Shown in pieces: positions 55,005 to 63,906 of a DNA stretch of 64,000 nucleotides. Below the pieces are notes generated by a model. The model had not been told where the DNA came from. It was given only the letters and a program-made list of their open reading frames with translations, and searched no databases. Numbering within the stretch: position 1 is the stretch's first letter; every line of letters starts with the position of its first letter. Source of the stretch: Bacteroidota bacterium (lineage in GTDB: Bacteria > Bacteroidota > Bacteroidia > JABDFU01); assembly GCA_016183775.1 (NCBI GenBank), contig JACPDY010000119.1, positions 22,108 to 86,107 on the forward strand, given 5' to 3'. The position numbers were made by a program, and so were the translations under genes.

Positions 55005-56237
55005 TTACAATAGTAATAAATCCATTGCTTTGCGGGTCTCTGTTTGATAAACCAATGGTTTTAAATTAAAACCGGGATAACCTTCTTTAAATTTCTTGTA
55101 CTTGCTTGCTTTAAATTCCGTTTCGGAAAATTTCACTTCATAGGCTTTTCCGCTATCTAAATGCTCTTCAATTATAAAATCTACTTCATTACCGTCTGCG
55201 GTGCGCCAAAATCTTAAAGCATCCGGGCCATAAATATCCCGCAAACGAATGAAAGTGTAATTCTCAGTTAATTCACCTTTGTCAGGCCGTTGATCAACTT
55301 TCCCGAACGTATTACATAAATAATTTCTCATTCCGAGGTCGTGAAAATATATTTTTGGCATTTTTGTCAATTCTTTTCTAATGTTGCTGTATTTGGGTGG
55401 AAGCAAATGAATATGAAAACATTTACGTAATAAATACAAGTAGTTTTCAATTGTACCAACGGCTGTTTTTAATGTATTGGATAATTCATGTTGATTTACG
55501 AGACTCCCGGTTTGCTTGGCCAGTATTTTCGCCAGGTTGAAAAATTTTAATTCTTCCCTTACATCCGCTTCCAGCACATCTTTTTTCATATAGCTGTTTA
55601 CCAATTCAGCCAATAGCTCCTTTTTATTATTCAGGCCATTTTCGAGAACAACAGCCGGGTAGCCGCCATAGTTTAAATACTCATCAAAAAGCAGGCGTAT
55701 TTGTTTTTCTTTTAATGATCTGTACGTTACGCGCTTTTGCATCAACGCGTATTCCTTTATCAGATCGCCGGCATTTTTAAAATGTAAAAATTCGGTGAAG
55801 GATAGGGTATATAATTCAAATATTTTTTTTCTGCCGGCAAGCGAATCTTTAAAATCGCGGTTGATATAAAACGCGCTGCTGCCGGTGGCCACAATTTTTA
55901 CCTTGCTCTCATACTTGTCGTATAAAAATTTCAGCAGGTTTATGGCATTTGCGGCGTATTGTACTTCATCAATAATTACATACATCCGCTCGGCAGGTTT
56001 TAAATCTTCCGGGTGAAATGTATAATTGAATATTTTCTCGGGATGTGAATTAACTTCTCCTAAAATTTCAGGGTCTTCAAAAGTGAGGTAATATACTTTC
56101 TTATTTTTCTTTTTAAGGTGTTCCGTCAATTGCTTTACAACGGTGGTTTTGCCAACTTGCCGGGCTCCAATAAGTATGCTATGCCTTTTATCAGGCAGGT
56201 GCTGTATTAATGATGTAAGTATTTTTGCACGATTCAT
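55005..56237 (-). CDS. AAA-type ATPase with DUF4143 domain (second copy)
   Basis: A protein of 410 residues from the ATG at 56237 (the frame is open to a TTG 9 codons upstream). Walker A GARQVGKTTVVKQL (about 23-36), Walker B YVIIDEVQYAANAINLL (about 81-97), a TGSSAFY sensor and a C-terminal DUF4143 region with EVDFIIEEHLDSGKAYEVKFSE. It belongs to the same family as the ATPase at 35 kb but is clearly a different lineage. Its stop codon touches that of korB, which suggests the gene was inserted just behind korB. A duplicated 21-bp motif precedes it. Confidence 0.9.
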   Translation of the reverse strand: MNRAKILTSLIQHLPDKRHSILIGARQVGKTTVVKQLTEHLKKKNKKVYYLTFEDPEILGEVNSHPEKIFNYTFHPEDLKPAERMYVIIDEVQYAANAINLLKFLYDKYESKVKIVATGSSAFYINRDFKDSLAGRKKIFELYTLSFTEFLHFKNAGDLIKEYALMQKRVTYRSLKEKQIRLLFDEYLNYGGYPAVVLENGLNNKKELLAELVNSYMKKDVLEADVREELKFFNLAKILAKQTGSLVNQHELSNTLKTAVGTIENYLYLLRKCFHIHLLPPKYSNIRKELTKMPKIYFHDLGMRNYLCNTFGKVDQRPDKGELTENYTFIRLRDIYGPDALRFWRTADGNEVDFIIEEHLDSGKAYEVKFSETEFKASKYKKFKEGYPGFNLKPLVYQTETRKAMDLLLL

Positions 56238-56263
56238 ACTACTGCAAATATAGCGCTTTTTCA

Positions 56264-56316
56264 ATTACCAATCGAAAAATATCGGATAATATTAGATTAC
56301 TAATCGAAAAATATCG
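56264..56316. repeat. Duplicated 21-bp motif before the second DUF4143 ATPase gene
   Basis: ATTACCAATCGAAAAATATC(G) at 56264-56284 recurs as ATTACTAATCGAAAAATATC(G) at 56296-56316, one mismatch, 32 bases apart, same orientation. The second copy is the core of an imperfect palindrome (CTAATCGA against TCTATTAG). It lies 27 to 79 bases before the ATPase start codon, where an operator would be expected. Confidence 0.8.
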
Positions 56317-56503
56317 ATTTCTATTAGAAAATGACTATGTTTAGGATGGGGCGGATGTTCTTCGGGCTGGGATTGTCATTGATTTTATTTTGTTGAGATG
56401 GAAGATTTTTAAGAAAGTGTCCCACCAGCGGATTAATAGAATCAAAAGGCCATTCCAAGTATAATGAAATTTATTTTCATGTCATTAACTTGTCTAAAGA
56501 CAA

Positions 56504-57484
56504 TTACTTATACCCCACCAACTGCCCCAGCAAATTCGCGTCGGTAATAGATGCGAGGTTAAGCGTAACCTGCATGCCGCTGGTAACAGTAATGTCCTGC
56601 GCCTGGTAGGCCATTGAGTTGTTTTGGTTAACATCTTTACTGATGGCCACCACTGTTAATTTTGTTCCGACAGGAATTGGCTGTGATGTGAGGTTATATA
56701 CCTGCATCATGCTGTGAATGTCTTTGAAAACGAGAAATACATCAATATTTTGAGTGTTGGTTCCCTGGGAGGTAAATGAGATGGTTGTGGTAGGAGCTGC
56801 ACTGCTGAAAAGCCTCGCACAATTTACCCAGCCCATGCGGGCAATGTCCATTGCATAAGCAGGAGCAGCAGTGTTGGTTACCGCGGAGAGGAGGTCTGGG
56901 TTAATAGATGCATCAAGATTGGCAACATTGCTGGTCCAATCATTGAGGCTGCCATTTGTGAAACCATAAAAAACACTCATTGCACTAAGAAGAGCGGTGC
57001 TGCTGGTATCCAATAACATTGAATATTTTTTTCCCGGCTTCAACACAAGTTCTGTTGTGCCTTTGAATGCGCGTATTCTTATTTCTCCGCCTGTTTCAGT
57101 TATTTTTCCTCCGGCAATAGGAGGGAGGTTGGAAAGGATCATGTCTTTTATAGTATACACTTCAATCAGTTTAAGCGTAAACGGGTAAGTAATGCTTTGT
57201 CCATTCGGATACATAAAAATGCTGGCATCACCCGAAAGTATGGTTCCTTCTTTCCCGATAATAGGTGCTGTGCCGGGAGTATCAACAGTGAAGGTCTGCT
57301 CAGGTTGTTTGTATTGATTATAAAATGAAGCCGGAGAAGCATAATCCGGTCCTGTTTTTGTATCTGCCCGTTTCTTGGCGCAGGAAGAAAAAATAATGAT
57401 GCCCAGTAAAAAAGCAATCCTGACAATGTTAGTCAGAATGCCCGGGTTTAGAAAAGTTGTGAATCTTGAAGATGTGTTAGTCAT
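56504..57484 (-). CDS. Putative lipoprotein of unknown function
   Basis: A protein of about 326 residues from the ATG at 57484. N-terminus MTNTSSRFTTFLNPGILTNI, a hydrophobic stretch and a lipobox IIFSSC; the frame is open 24 codons further up but that would spoil the signal. The rest is beta-rich, with ILSGDASIFMYPNGQSITYP (about 90) and repeated low-charge strands. I do not recognise the family. It stands alone between the second ATPase and the small barrel gene. Confidence 0.7.
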   Translation of the reverse strand: MTNTSSRFTTFLNPGILTNIVRIAFLLGIIIFSSCAKKRADTKTGPDYASPASFYNQYKQPEQTFTVDTPGTAPIIGKEGTILSGDASIFMYPNGQSITYPFTLKLIEVYTIKDMILSNLPPIAGGKITETGGEIRIRAFKGTTELVLKPGKKYSMLLDTSSTALLSAMSVFYGFTNGSLNDWTSNVANLDASINPDLLSAVTNTAAPAYAMDIARMGWVNCARLFSSAAPTTTISFTSQGTNTQNIDVFLVFKDIHSMMQVYNLTSQPIPVGTKLTVVAISKDVNQNNSMAYQAQDITVTSGMQVTLNLASITDANLLGQLVGYK

Positions 57485-57631
57485 GGTAATTATGTTTTTG
57501 TCTGGATTTATTACAAGATTTCTGCTATTTAATTGGGGCGTATTAAAGTTAAGCAAAAAAATATAGAACGCTGATTTTTATGATGGTTATGATTTGTTAA
57601 GATTCGATCTGCGTAGATAATAATCTGCCTG

Positions 57632-58141
57632 TTATTGATAAGCAGGGCACCTATCGGGTGACCTGGTATAGCAATCGCCAAAATAGAATAAAATACCAAG
57701 GTGCAGATTAAACTCTTTCCATTTAAAGTCGTAGCGTTGTTCCAGGTAAGGTCTTAAGCAGCCAGTATTTTTCATAATGCCGATCCCTGCCTTTTCAGAA
57801 ATATTATTGGTTTTGGCAACACTTCCTGTAAAGTCATCTGAATTTTGCCAGCGGTTATAATAAACGGCCGCGAGCGGATAGATGGTCCAGATACGGTTAG
57901 GGAAAAGTGAATATTGAAGGGCCAGTCCGGCGTAATATTCGTGAATATCATTGAAAGGAAAAAAATAGTGTATCTGCGGTGAAACTGCGATGCGTTCCGT
58001 AACCGGTATAAATGCCCGGAGTTCAGCAGCTATTCCGTTGCTTTGAAAATTATAAATTCCGCCTGCTCCAAGCGCCCAATTGCCCTGTGAGATTCCAATA
58101 TGGCAAATGAATAAAAAAACAATAAGTATAGCAGCTCTCAT
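57632..58141 (-). CDS. Small outer-membrane beta-barrel protein
   Basis: A protein of 169 residues with a signal peptide (about 1-19, ending ISQ) and a short barrel (GAGGIYNFQSNGIAAELRAF, VSPQIHYFFPF, YYAGLALQYSLFPNRIW, YLEQRYDFKWKEFNLHLGIL). It starts 2 bases after the stop of the TPR-phosphatase gene, so the two are cotranscribed. A barrel coupled to a cytoplasmic phosphatase is unusual; its role is unknown. Confidence 0.75.
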   Translation of the reverse strand: MRAAILIVFLFICHIGISQGNWALGAGGIYNFQSNGIAAELRAFIPVTERIAVSPQIHYFFPFNDIHEYYAGLALQYSLFPNRIWTIYPLAAVYYNRWQNSDDFTGSVAKTNNISEKAGIGIMKNTGCLRPYLEQRYDFKWKEFNLHLGILFYFGDCYTRSPDRCPAYQ

Positions 58142-58143
58142 TT

Positions 58144-60072
58144 TTAAAATCGTATTCCAATAATAAGAACATCGTCGACCTGTTCCAGTTTACCCTTCCA
58201 ATTGTCGAAGGTAGAATTCAAAATTTCCTTTTGCTGTCCGCATGATCTTTTGGATGAATCCATAAGCAATTGTTGAAGCTGCTTGTATTTAAATTTCTTT
58301 CCATGGGGGCCTCCAAACTGGTCGGCATAACCATCTGTAAAAATATAAAGTCGATCACCCGGATTAACTTCGATGTCATTATTAATGAATGATTGTGCAG
58401 TTCCGATATGAACTCCGATAGGTTGTTTGCTTGCTTTTATCTCAGTGAATTCAGCTTCTGAATTTGCGTTGCGAATTATCCAAAGGGGATTATTCGCGCC
58501 TGCGTATTCTATCTTCCATCTTCCATTCTCCGCGCCAAATGCAAGAAGAGCAATATCCATGCCGTCTTTATTTTCTTCATCCGCTCCTGTTTGCTGCAGG
58601 TATTTAATAACACCTTCACGCAACTGATTTAAAATTTCTGAAGGCTTTGGAATACCACGTTCCACTACAATTTCGTTTAACAATGCCATGCCGATGATGC
58701 TCATGAAAGCACCCGGGACACCATGACCTGTGCAATCGACCGCAGCAACAAATTTTTTACCATTCTTTTCAGCTGCCCAATAAAAATCACCGCTGACAAT
58801 GTCTTTGGGTTTATACAATATAAAGTGCTCGGGAAGAAATTTATCGAGTGAATTTTGTTTGGGTAAGATCGCGGTTTGAATGCGGCGCGCATAATTAATG
58901 CTGTCCGTTATGTCCTTGTTTTTTTGTTCGATCTCATCATATACTTTTTTAAGCTCTACATGTCTCAGGCGATGGATCTCAGCTTCACGCTCAGATCGCT
59001 CAGTCGCAAACTGTGTTTGAAGATTTTTTAAGCGATTGTTGGCTTCTTCGCCGGAAACTTCACCTTTTATTTTAAAGGATAATTCGATATGCTCAATGGC
59101 TTTCCTGGGTTCATTGGATTGTTTATATACTTCGCCGATGAGCTTATGTATACGGGTAAGTTTTGGCTTTACATTCAGCTCTTCGGCAATGATACATGCT
59201 TGCTCCAGTTTTTCAAGGGCAAGCGGGTATTTTTTTTCTTTGAGATATAACTCCCCTAATTCGGTATTTGTTGTGATAATTCCCTGCTTATGATTAACTA
59301 ATATCCGTATTTCAAGACTGCGTGACAGATATTTTTCGGCCAGCCTGAGATCCCCTTTAGTTTTATAAATTACGCCGAGGTCATTAAGCGCTCTTCCGCA
59401 GCCGGTTTTTTGTCCCAGGTTTTCATACGTCTCAAGTGTATTGTTAATAAGTCCGATTGCTTCGTCCAGATTTCCAAGTTGAATATATACTGTGGCCATT
59501 GCACTTTGAACCCTTGCCCTTCCGTAAACTTCTTCTTCCGTTACAGATTCGAAACTTGAAAGTGCTTTTTTAAAATGAGCCAGTGCTTCTGAATGATCTT
59601 TCAGGTTTGAATAAAAAACACCTAATGCATGATGGGCCCAGCCGGTTCCCAATTCGCTTTTTGCAGCTTCGGCAAGCTTTAATGATTTAAGGCCATACTC
59701 AAAGGCGATATCATAATTACCCATGTCCCAATGGATATAGGCACTAAAGCTCAATGCTTCTGAAAGACCTCCTTTACAATCGGCATCTTCAAATATTTTG
59801 ATCGCTACTTTTCCTTTGGCGAGCGATTCGTTGAATTGTGACTGTGTCCACAGGTGAAATCCTGCGTACATGGCCTTATAGCCTTCTCCGGGTTTATAAT
59901 TGATGCGATTTGCTATTTCCACTGCTTTTGAAAGCAAGGCGATGCATTTTTCCATATCAACTTCAATATAAAACCGGCACAAATGAAACATCTGCTCGAC
60001 TTTTTGGATGCTGTCGGGGAGGTTTTTTATTTTGTTGATACGGTCCTCTATTTGTGCAATATAATCCGCCAT
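58144..60072 (-). CDS. TPR-repeat PP2C (SpoIIE-type) phosphatase
   Basis: A cytoplasmic protein of 642 residues: about seven TPR repeats (about 5-355; for example AHHALGVFYSNLKDHSEALA and GRALNDLGVIYKTKGDLRLA), a coiled coil (about 355-400) and a C-terminal SpoIIE phosphatase domain (about 400-642) with intact metal motifs VSGDFYW, AAVDCTGHGVPGAFMS, DGMDIALLAF, FTDGYADQFGG and VDDVLIIG. The phosphatase half closely resembles that of the membrane phosphatase at 48-50 kb. It is probably a signal-dependent Ser/Thr phosphatase of a partner-switch protein; the target is unknown. Confidence 0.88.
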   Translation of the reverse strand: MADYIAQIEDRINKIKNLPDSIQKVEQMFHLCRFYIEVDMEKCIALLSKAVEIANRINYKPGEGYKAMYAGFHLWTQSQFNESLAKGKVAIKIFEDADCKGGLSEALSFSAYIHWDMGNYDIAFEYGLKSLKLAEAAKSELGTGWAHHALGVFYSNLKDHSEALAHFKKALSSFESVTEEEVYGRARVQSAMATVYIQLGNLDEAIGLINNTLETYENLGQKTGCGRALNDLGVIYKTKGDLRLAEKYLSRSLEIRILVNHKQGIITTNTELGELYLKEKKYPLALEKLEQACIIAEELNVKPKLTRIHKLIGEVYKQSNEPRKAIEHIELSFKIKGEVSGEEANNRLKNLQTQFATERSEREAEIHRLRHVELKKVYDEIEQKNKDITDSINYARRIQTAILPKQNSLDKFLPEHFILYKPKDIVSGDFYWAAEKNGKKFVAAVDCTGHGVPGAFMSIIGMALLNEIVVERGIPKPSEILNQLREGVIKYLQQTGADEENKDGMDIALLAFGAENGRWKIEYAGANNPLWIIRNANSEAEFTEIKASKQPIGVHIGTAQSFINNDIEVNPGDRLYIFTDGYADQFGGPHGKKFKYKQLQQLLMDSSKRSCGQQKEILNSTFDNWKGKLEQVDDVLIIGIRF

Positions 60073-60108
60073 TCTGTTGAATACTTTTCTATCCTGAATA
60101 AAGATATT

Positions 60109-61752
60109 TTACTTTGAAATTAAAAATTTTCTTGTGATGACTCTGTCTTTGAATTGGGCGCTGAGTAAATAGAATCCGGAAGCAAGTTCTTGTGTATTGA
60201 CAGTTATTTTATTTTTACCGGACGGCATCTCTCCTGCGCGTACCATTTTAAGGATTTGTCCCTCCGGGTTTGTAATTAGTATTTTAATGTTTGAATTTTC
60301 TTCAAGATCCAGATCAAGGTCAAAACTATTATTGACCGGATTTGGGTAGACCATTCCTAAAAAATCATTTATTGCTGAATTGTTATTTATACCTGTAACA
60401 GTTCCGCCGGTAGTCATAATTGCCATTTGCAAATGCCAGCCTGGATTTGTGCCCGAGCCGGAGTAGGCGCCGCGATAAGTCCAGTTATAAATCGTGCGGT
60501 TAAAATCCTTATCCCAATCGGTAAAACTCTGGAATAATGTACTGCTTGTGGCAGTGCCTTGTAATTGTCCGCTCTTCGGATATAGGTCGAGTGAGGAAAG
60601 TGTGGTAGACGCCGAGTTGATATAATTTCCGGCATTAGCATAAGTATCTGTTACATCATTAACCGCATTAGTGAAGCCGCTCACCGGTGTTGCTTTGCTA
60701 AGTACCGCATTTGCATAACAATATTGGTTAAAGCTGGTGTTAGGGTTGTATAAGCGAATTCCTCCGGTTGAGGTATTAGACAAAACTGTATTATGAAACA
60801 CATTTATATTTCTTGGGCTGAACCCATTATGACTGGTGATGTAAACGGTTCTTGTGCCGGGATCCTGGTGGTTGACAAATATATTGCTGTATAGTGCTGT
60901 GTTTCCGGTCACCTGTATAAGGGCCTCGACAGGGTTCTCGTAAAAAAAATTGCCGTAAACCTCATAATGATCATTGGTGCCGAAACCTGTTCCTGGAAAA
61001 GCTCCGAGTAATACAACAGGGCGGGCATTGGCTCCTGTTGAGGCATTGCTCGCCTTACTCCACACATTGTAGCGGATGATGGTAGTTTGATTATCATTTG
61101 CCGTGCCAGCAAAATTATCCCGTACAGTATCAAGCTGGTGTTTTATTTCCATATTATAGCCAACAGTGTTCATAACAAGGTTGTTTTCGATAAGCCCTGC
61201 AACAAATGGAGCTTCACCGGTTGAGTTGCCAAGATACAGGCCGGTACCCGCTCCAACAATGGTGTTACCCCTTATAATCCAGTTCCATGCACTGCATTTG
61301 GTACTTATGCCGACAATTTGCTGGTTGTTGCCGTGGTTAATAATATAATTATTCTCAAGAGTAATATGGTGCGCCCAATTTCCTTTTGTTCCTTCGGCCT
61401 TTACAGCGTCAACCGCTAAATTCAAACCATCAATTTTAAAGTCTCGGACCACCAGGTAAGAACATTTTGTAATACTAACCGTATTGCAGCAGGAGCGGCC
61501 CTGCAGTACAGAAGTGTATCCGTCCGCTGTGCCCATAATAACAATGGGCGTTAAAGCTGTACCGTTAATATTGTTTAAGGTAAGGCCGTTAGTATAATTT
61601 CCGGCTGTTAAAAACAGTGTGTCGCCGGGTTGCAGACCTGATATATAGGTTGTGTAATTCCCGGGAGTTGCTGTTATTTTATTGGCGGACAATTTGTCTG
61701 AGTGTCCGACGAATACTACAAGCAGCGATAGTAAGAGTGCTTTTTTTTGCAT
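60109..61752 (-). CDS. Secreted beta-helix protein with T9SS type A sorting domain
   Basis: A protein of 547 residues with a signal peptide (about 1-23), a right-handed parallel beta-helix (about 25-440; repeating NN-containing turns such as ITLENNYIINHGNNQQIVGI, WIIRGNTIVGAGTGLYLG and VAGLIENNLVMNTV) and a C-terminal sorting domain (about 460-547; GMVYPNPVNNSFDLDLDLE, ASGFYLLSAQFKDRVITRKF). Beta-helix folds often bind or cleave polysaccharides, but no lyase motif is visible. Exported by T9SS to the cell surface or medium. Confidence 0.88.
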   Translation of the reverse strand: MQKKALLLSLLVVFVGHSDKLSANKITATPGNYTTYISGLQPGDTLFLTAGNYTNGLTLNNINGTALTPIVIMGTADGYTSVLQGRSCCNTVSITKCSYLVVRDFKIDGLNLAVDAVKAEGTKGNWAHHITLENNYIINHGNNQQIVGISTKCSAWNWIIRGNTIVGAGTGLYLGNSTGEAPFVAGLIENNLVMNTVGYNMEIKHQLDTVRDNFAGTANDNQTTIIRYNVWSKASNASTGANARPVVLLGAFPGTGFGTNDHYEVYGNFFYENPVEALIQVTGNTALYSNIFVNHQDPGTRTVYITSHNGFSPRNINVFHNTVLSNTSTGGIRLYNPNTSFNQYCYANAVLSKATPVSGFTNAVNDVTDTYANAGNYINSASTTLSSLDLYPKSGQLQGTATSSTLFQSFTDWDKDFNRTIYNWTYRGAYSGSGTNPGWHLQMAIMTTGGTVTGINNNSAINDFLGMVYPNPVNNSFDLDLDLEENSNIKILITNPEGQILKMVRAGEMPSGKNKITVNTQELASGFYLLSAQFKDRVITRKFLISK

Positions 61753-61958
61753 GATATAATAGTATATGAATTATAGGTGTCATTAGTAAAGTTAGACGAT
61801 TTGTCCGAATTGAGTGATCTGAATGGATAAGTTTTGGTATGCTTTTTTCTGACAAATCTAAGTGTAACATATTTGTTGTCAATGCTATATAAAATAGCTT
61901 TGGCCGGGCAAGAAGCATGTTTTTCAACAACAATATATATTATAACTTTATAAGAGTT

Positions 61959-62447
61959 ATGCTGTTAAGGATACAATTGATATGGGTAGTGTTTTTGTTA
62001 TCATTTACGCTTGCCGAAAATAGGGTAAGTGTGGTTAATATGGAACAATTGAAAAATCAGACGATAAAGAAAGATAACGATAGTCTGTATGTTATAAATT
62101 TTTGGGCAACCTGGTGCAAGCCCTGCATACAGGAGTTACCCTATTTTCAGTCAGCAGCTGAAAAATTTTCAGGTAAAAAAGTAAAGTTCTTGTTTGTGAG
62201 TCTTAACTCGTTGAAGGAATTAAAGATTGTTGAGACATTTACGATAAATAAAAAGATAAAACAGGAGGTTCTGCTGCTTAATGCCGGGAACCCGAATGTG
62301 TGGATAGATAAAGTGGACAGCACATGGAGCGGCTCCATTCCCGCCACTGTGATGTATAAGAACGGACAAAAGATGTTTTTTAAAGAAGGAGAATTTACAC
62401 AAACAGAAATTGATTCAATCACTCAATTAAAAACAAATACCCCCTAA
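61959..62447 (+). CDS. TlpA-like thioredoxin-fold protein, periplasmic
   Basis: A protein of 162 residues from the ATG at 61959, which gives a normal signal-type segment (MLLRIQLIWVVFLLSFTLAE); an in-frame ATG 14 codons upstream would make an overlong N-region. The thioredoxin motif FWATWCKPCIQELPYF carries the redox Cys pair (CKPC), and GSIPATVMYKNGQ holds the cis-Pro. TlpA/ResA-type proteins reduce disulfides in the periplasm. Four bases separate it from the next redox gene, so the two form an operon. Confidence 0.9.
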   Translation: MLLRIQLIWVVFLLSFTLAENRVSVVNMEQLKNQTIKKDNDSLYVINFWATWCKPCIQELPYFQSAAEKFSGKKVKFLFVSLNSLKELKIVETFTINKKIKQEVLLLNAGNPNVWIDKVDSTWSGSIPATVMYKNGQKMFFKEGEFTQTEIDSITQLKTNTP

Positions 62448-62451
62448 ACAA

Positions 62452-63060
62452 ATGAAAAAAATAACAACAGTTCTCATTGCTTCAGCAATTATACTTGCAT
62501 CATTTACCACCACCGACGGTTATAAGATAGGCGACAAAGTCATCGATTTTAAATTGAAGAATATCGATAGTAAGATGGTGTCATTGGCTGATTATAAAGA
62601 TGCTAAAGGAATAATAGTGGTATTTACATGCAATCATTGCCCGTTTGCAAAAAAGTATGAGAGCCGTATTATGGCCCTGGATAGTAAGTACAAAAGCAAA
62701 GGGTTTCCGCTGATCGCCATCAGTCCGAATGATCCGGCAGTTGTAGCTGAGGACAGTTTTGAGAACATGCAGAAGCTTGCTGTTGAAAAGAAGTACGCAT
62801 TCCCTTACCTGTTTGACGAAACCCAGCTAACGGCTAAAGCTTACGGAGCTACTAAAACACCACATGTGTTTATCCTGCAAAAAGAAAAATCGGAATACGT
62901 GGTTAAGTACATTGGTGCGATCGATGACAATTCAGATGATGAAGCAGGGGTGAAAGAAAAATATGTTGAAAGTGCTATAGATAATATTCTCGCTGGCAAG
63001 TCTGTTAACCCAGGTATGACAAAGGCTATAGGTTGTTCCATTAAATGGAAGAAATCATAA
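62452..63060 (+). CDS. Thioredoxin-family (redoxin) secreted protein
   Basis: A protein of 202 residues with a signal-type start (MKKITTVLIASAIILASF) and an AhpC/TSA-like thioredoxin fold: DFKLKNIDSKMVSLADYKDAKG, the active-site FTCNHCPFAKKYESR with CNHC, FPLIAISPNDP and the cis-Pro in GATKTPHVFIL. Members with the CxHCPFA motif are common in Bacteroidota, but their substrates are not known. It overlaps functionally, and is cotranscribed, with the TlpA-like gene. Confidence 0.9.
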   Translation: MKKITTVLIASAIILASFTTTDGYKIGDKVIDFKLKNIDSKMVSLADYKDAKGIIVVFTCNHCPFAKKYESRIMALDSKYKSKGFPLIAISPNDPAVVAEDSFENMQKLAVEKKYAFPYLFDETQLTAKAYGATKTPHVFILQKEKSEYVVKYIGAIDDNSDDEAGVKEKYVESAIDNILAGKSVNPGMTKAIGCSIKWKKS

Positions 63061-63072
63061 TCAGCGGTATTT

Positions 63073-63906
63073 TCATGGTACGGTGAGGTTCATATTCACA
63101 CTACATCCATTTTTGTCTTTAATGTTTATATTATAAGTACCCGGGCACAATGCATTGTTATACCTGTTGGTATATCCATCCGACCAGGTGTAAATATAAG
63201 GGCTTGTTCCTCCTGTAGCATTTACCATAATCCATTGTTTGCAGCCGCAGCTTGAACAATTTGCAGCACCTTTGATGAATTGGCCTGTTAATGTGCAGGG
63301 ATTACAGCTTGTTCCGGTTATCACAAATGTTGCTGTTTGCGATTGATCACAGCTGCTTGTTGCGGTAACAGTATAAGTTCCGGGACAAAGGCCGGAAATA
63401 GTGTTGCTATTGTTTGTTGTGTTTAATGTAGCACTTCCATTGCTCCATACATAACTGTAATTGCCAAGGGCGCAGGAGAAGTTAATAGTTGCACTTCCAT
63501 TGCAGGGACTGCAAGCGGTGGCATTGATCTGCGATTGTGAAAATGAACGCGGCGGCACATAGCGCCACAGATCATTCCAACTGCTAAAGCTTGATCCCAT
63601 TCCCGCAAAGACCCATAGGTTCCCGGAATTATCCGCCCACATTGTTCCTCCGTATCTTCCTCCTGGTTTATTGGCCGGATTTGAAACTGTAATTGCGCCA
63701 AATACTGCTGGTGCAGGCGGTACGGTGTTGTCATCTCCGCTTAGCCACGTCCACTGTTCTGTAGTTACATTAAAGTACCACAGGTCATTTCCCCAGCGGC
63801 TGGTTATATTATTTGCCCCGAATAGCCAGAAGTTCCCGCACGCATCCCTTGCGCGATACCTGTTTTCATCTGTATATAATTTAGTTAAGCATTGATATTC
63901 AATTTT
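63073..63906 (-). pseudogene. Kelch plus SprB-like repeat protein, 5' end missing
   Basis: The frame is open over 277 codons from just after a stop codon at 63909 but has no ATG, GTG or TTG before the Met at 63642, which lies inside the Kelch region. The first part reads as two Kelch motifs (GNFWLFGANNITSRWGNDLW and GNLWVFAGMGSSFSSWNDLW), followed by two cysteine-rich SprB-like repeats (ACSPCNGSATIN...; TGGTSPYIYTWSDG, CPGTYNINIKDKNGCSVNMN). No signal peptide or sorting domain is present. An out-of-frame ATG at 63939 (MKIYALNLFLKN then stop) could be the remains of the true start, so the gene looks broken by a frameshift or loss. A sequencing error cannot be excluded. Confidence 0.55.

Noticed and set aside
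56264..56316. Two 21-bp repeats with an 11-base gap as a CRISPR remnant
   Set aside because: Only two copies, the spacing is too short for a spacer and no cas gene is near; an operator-like or element-specific repeat is more likely.
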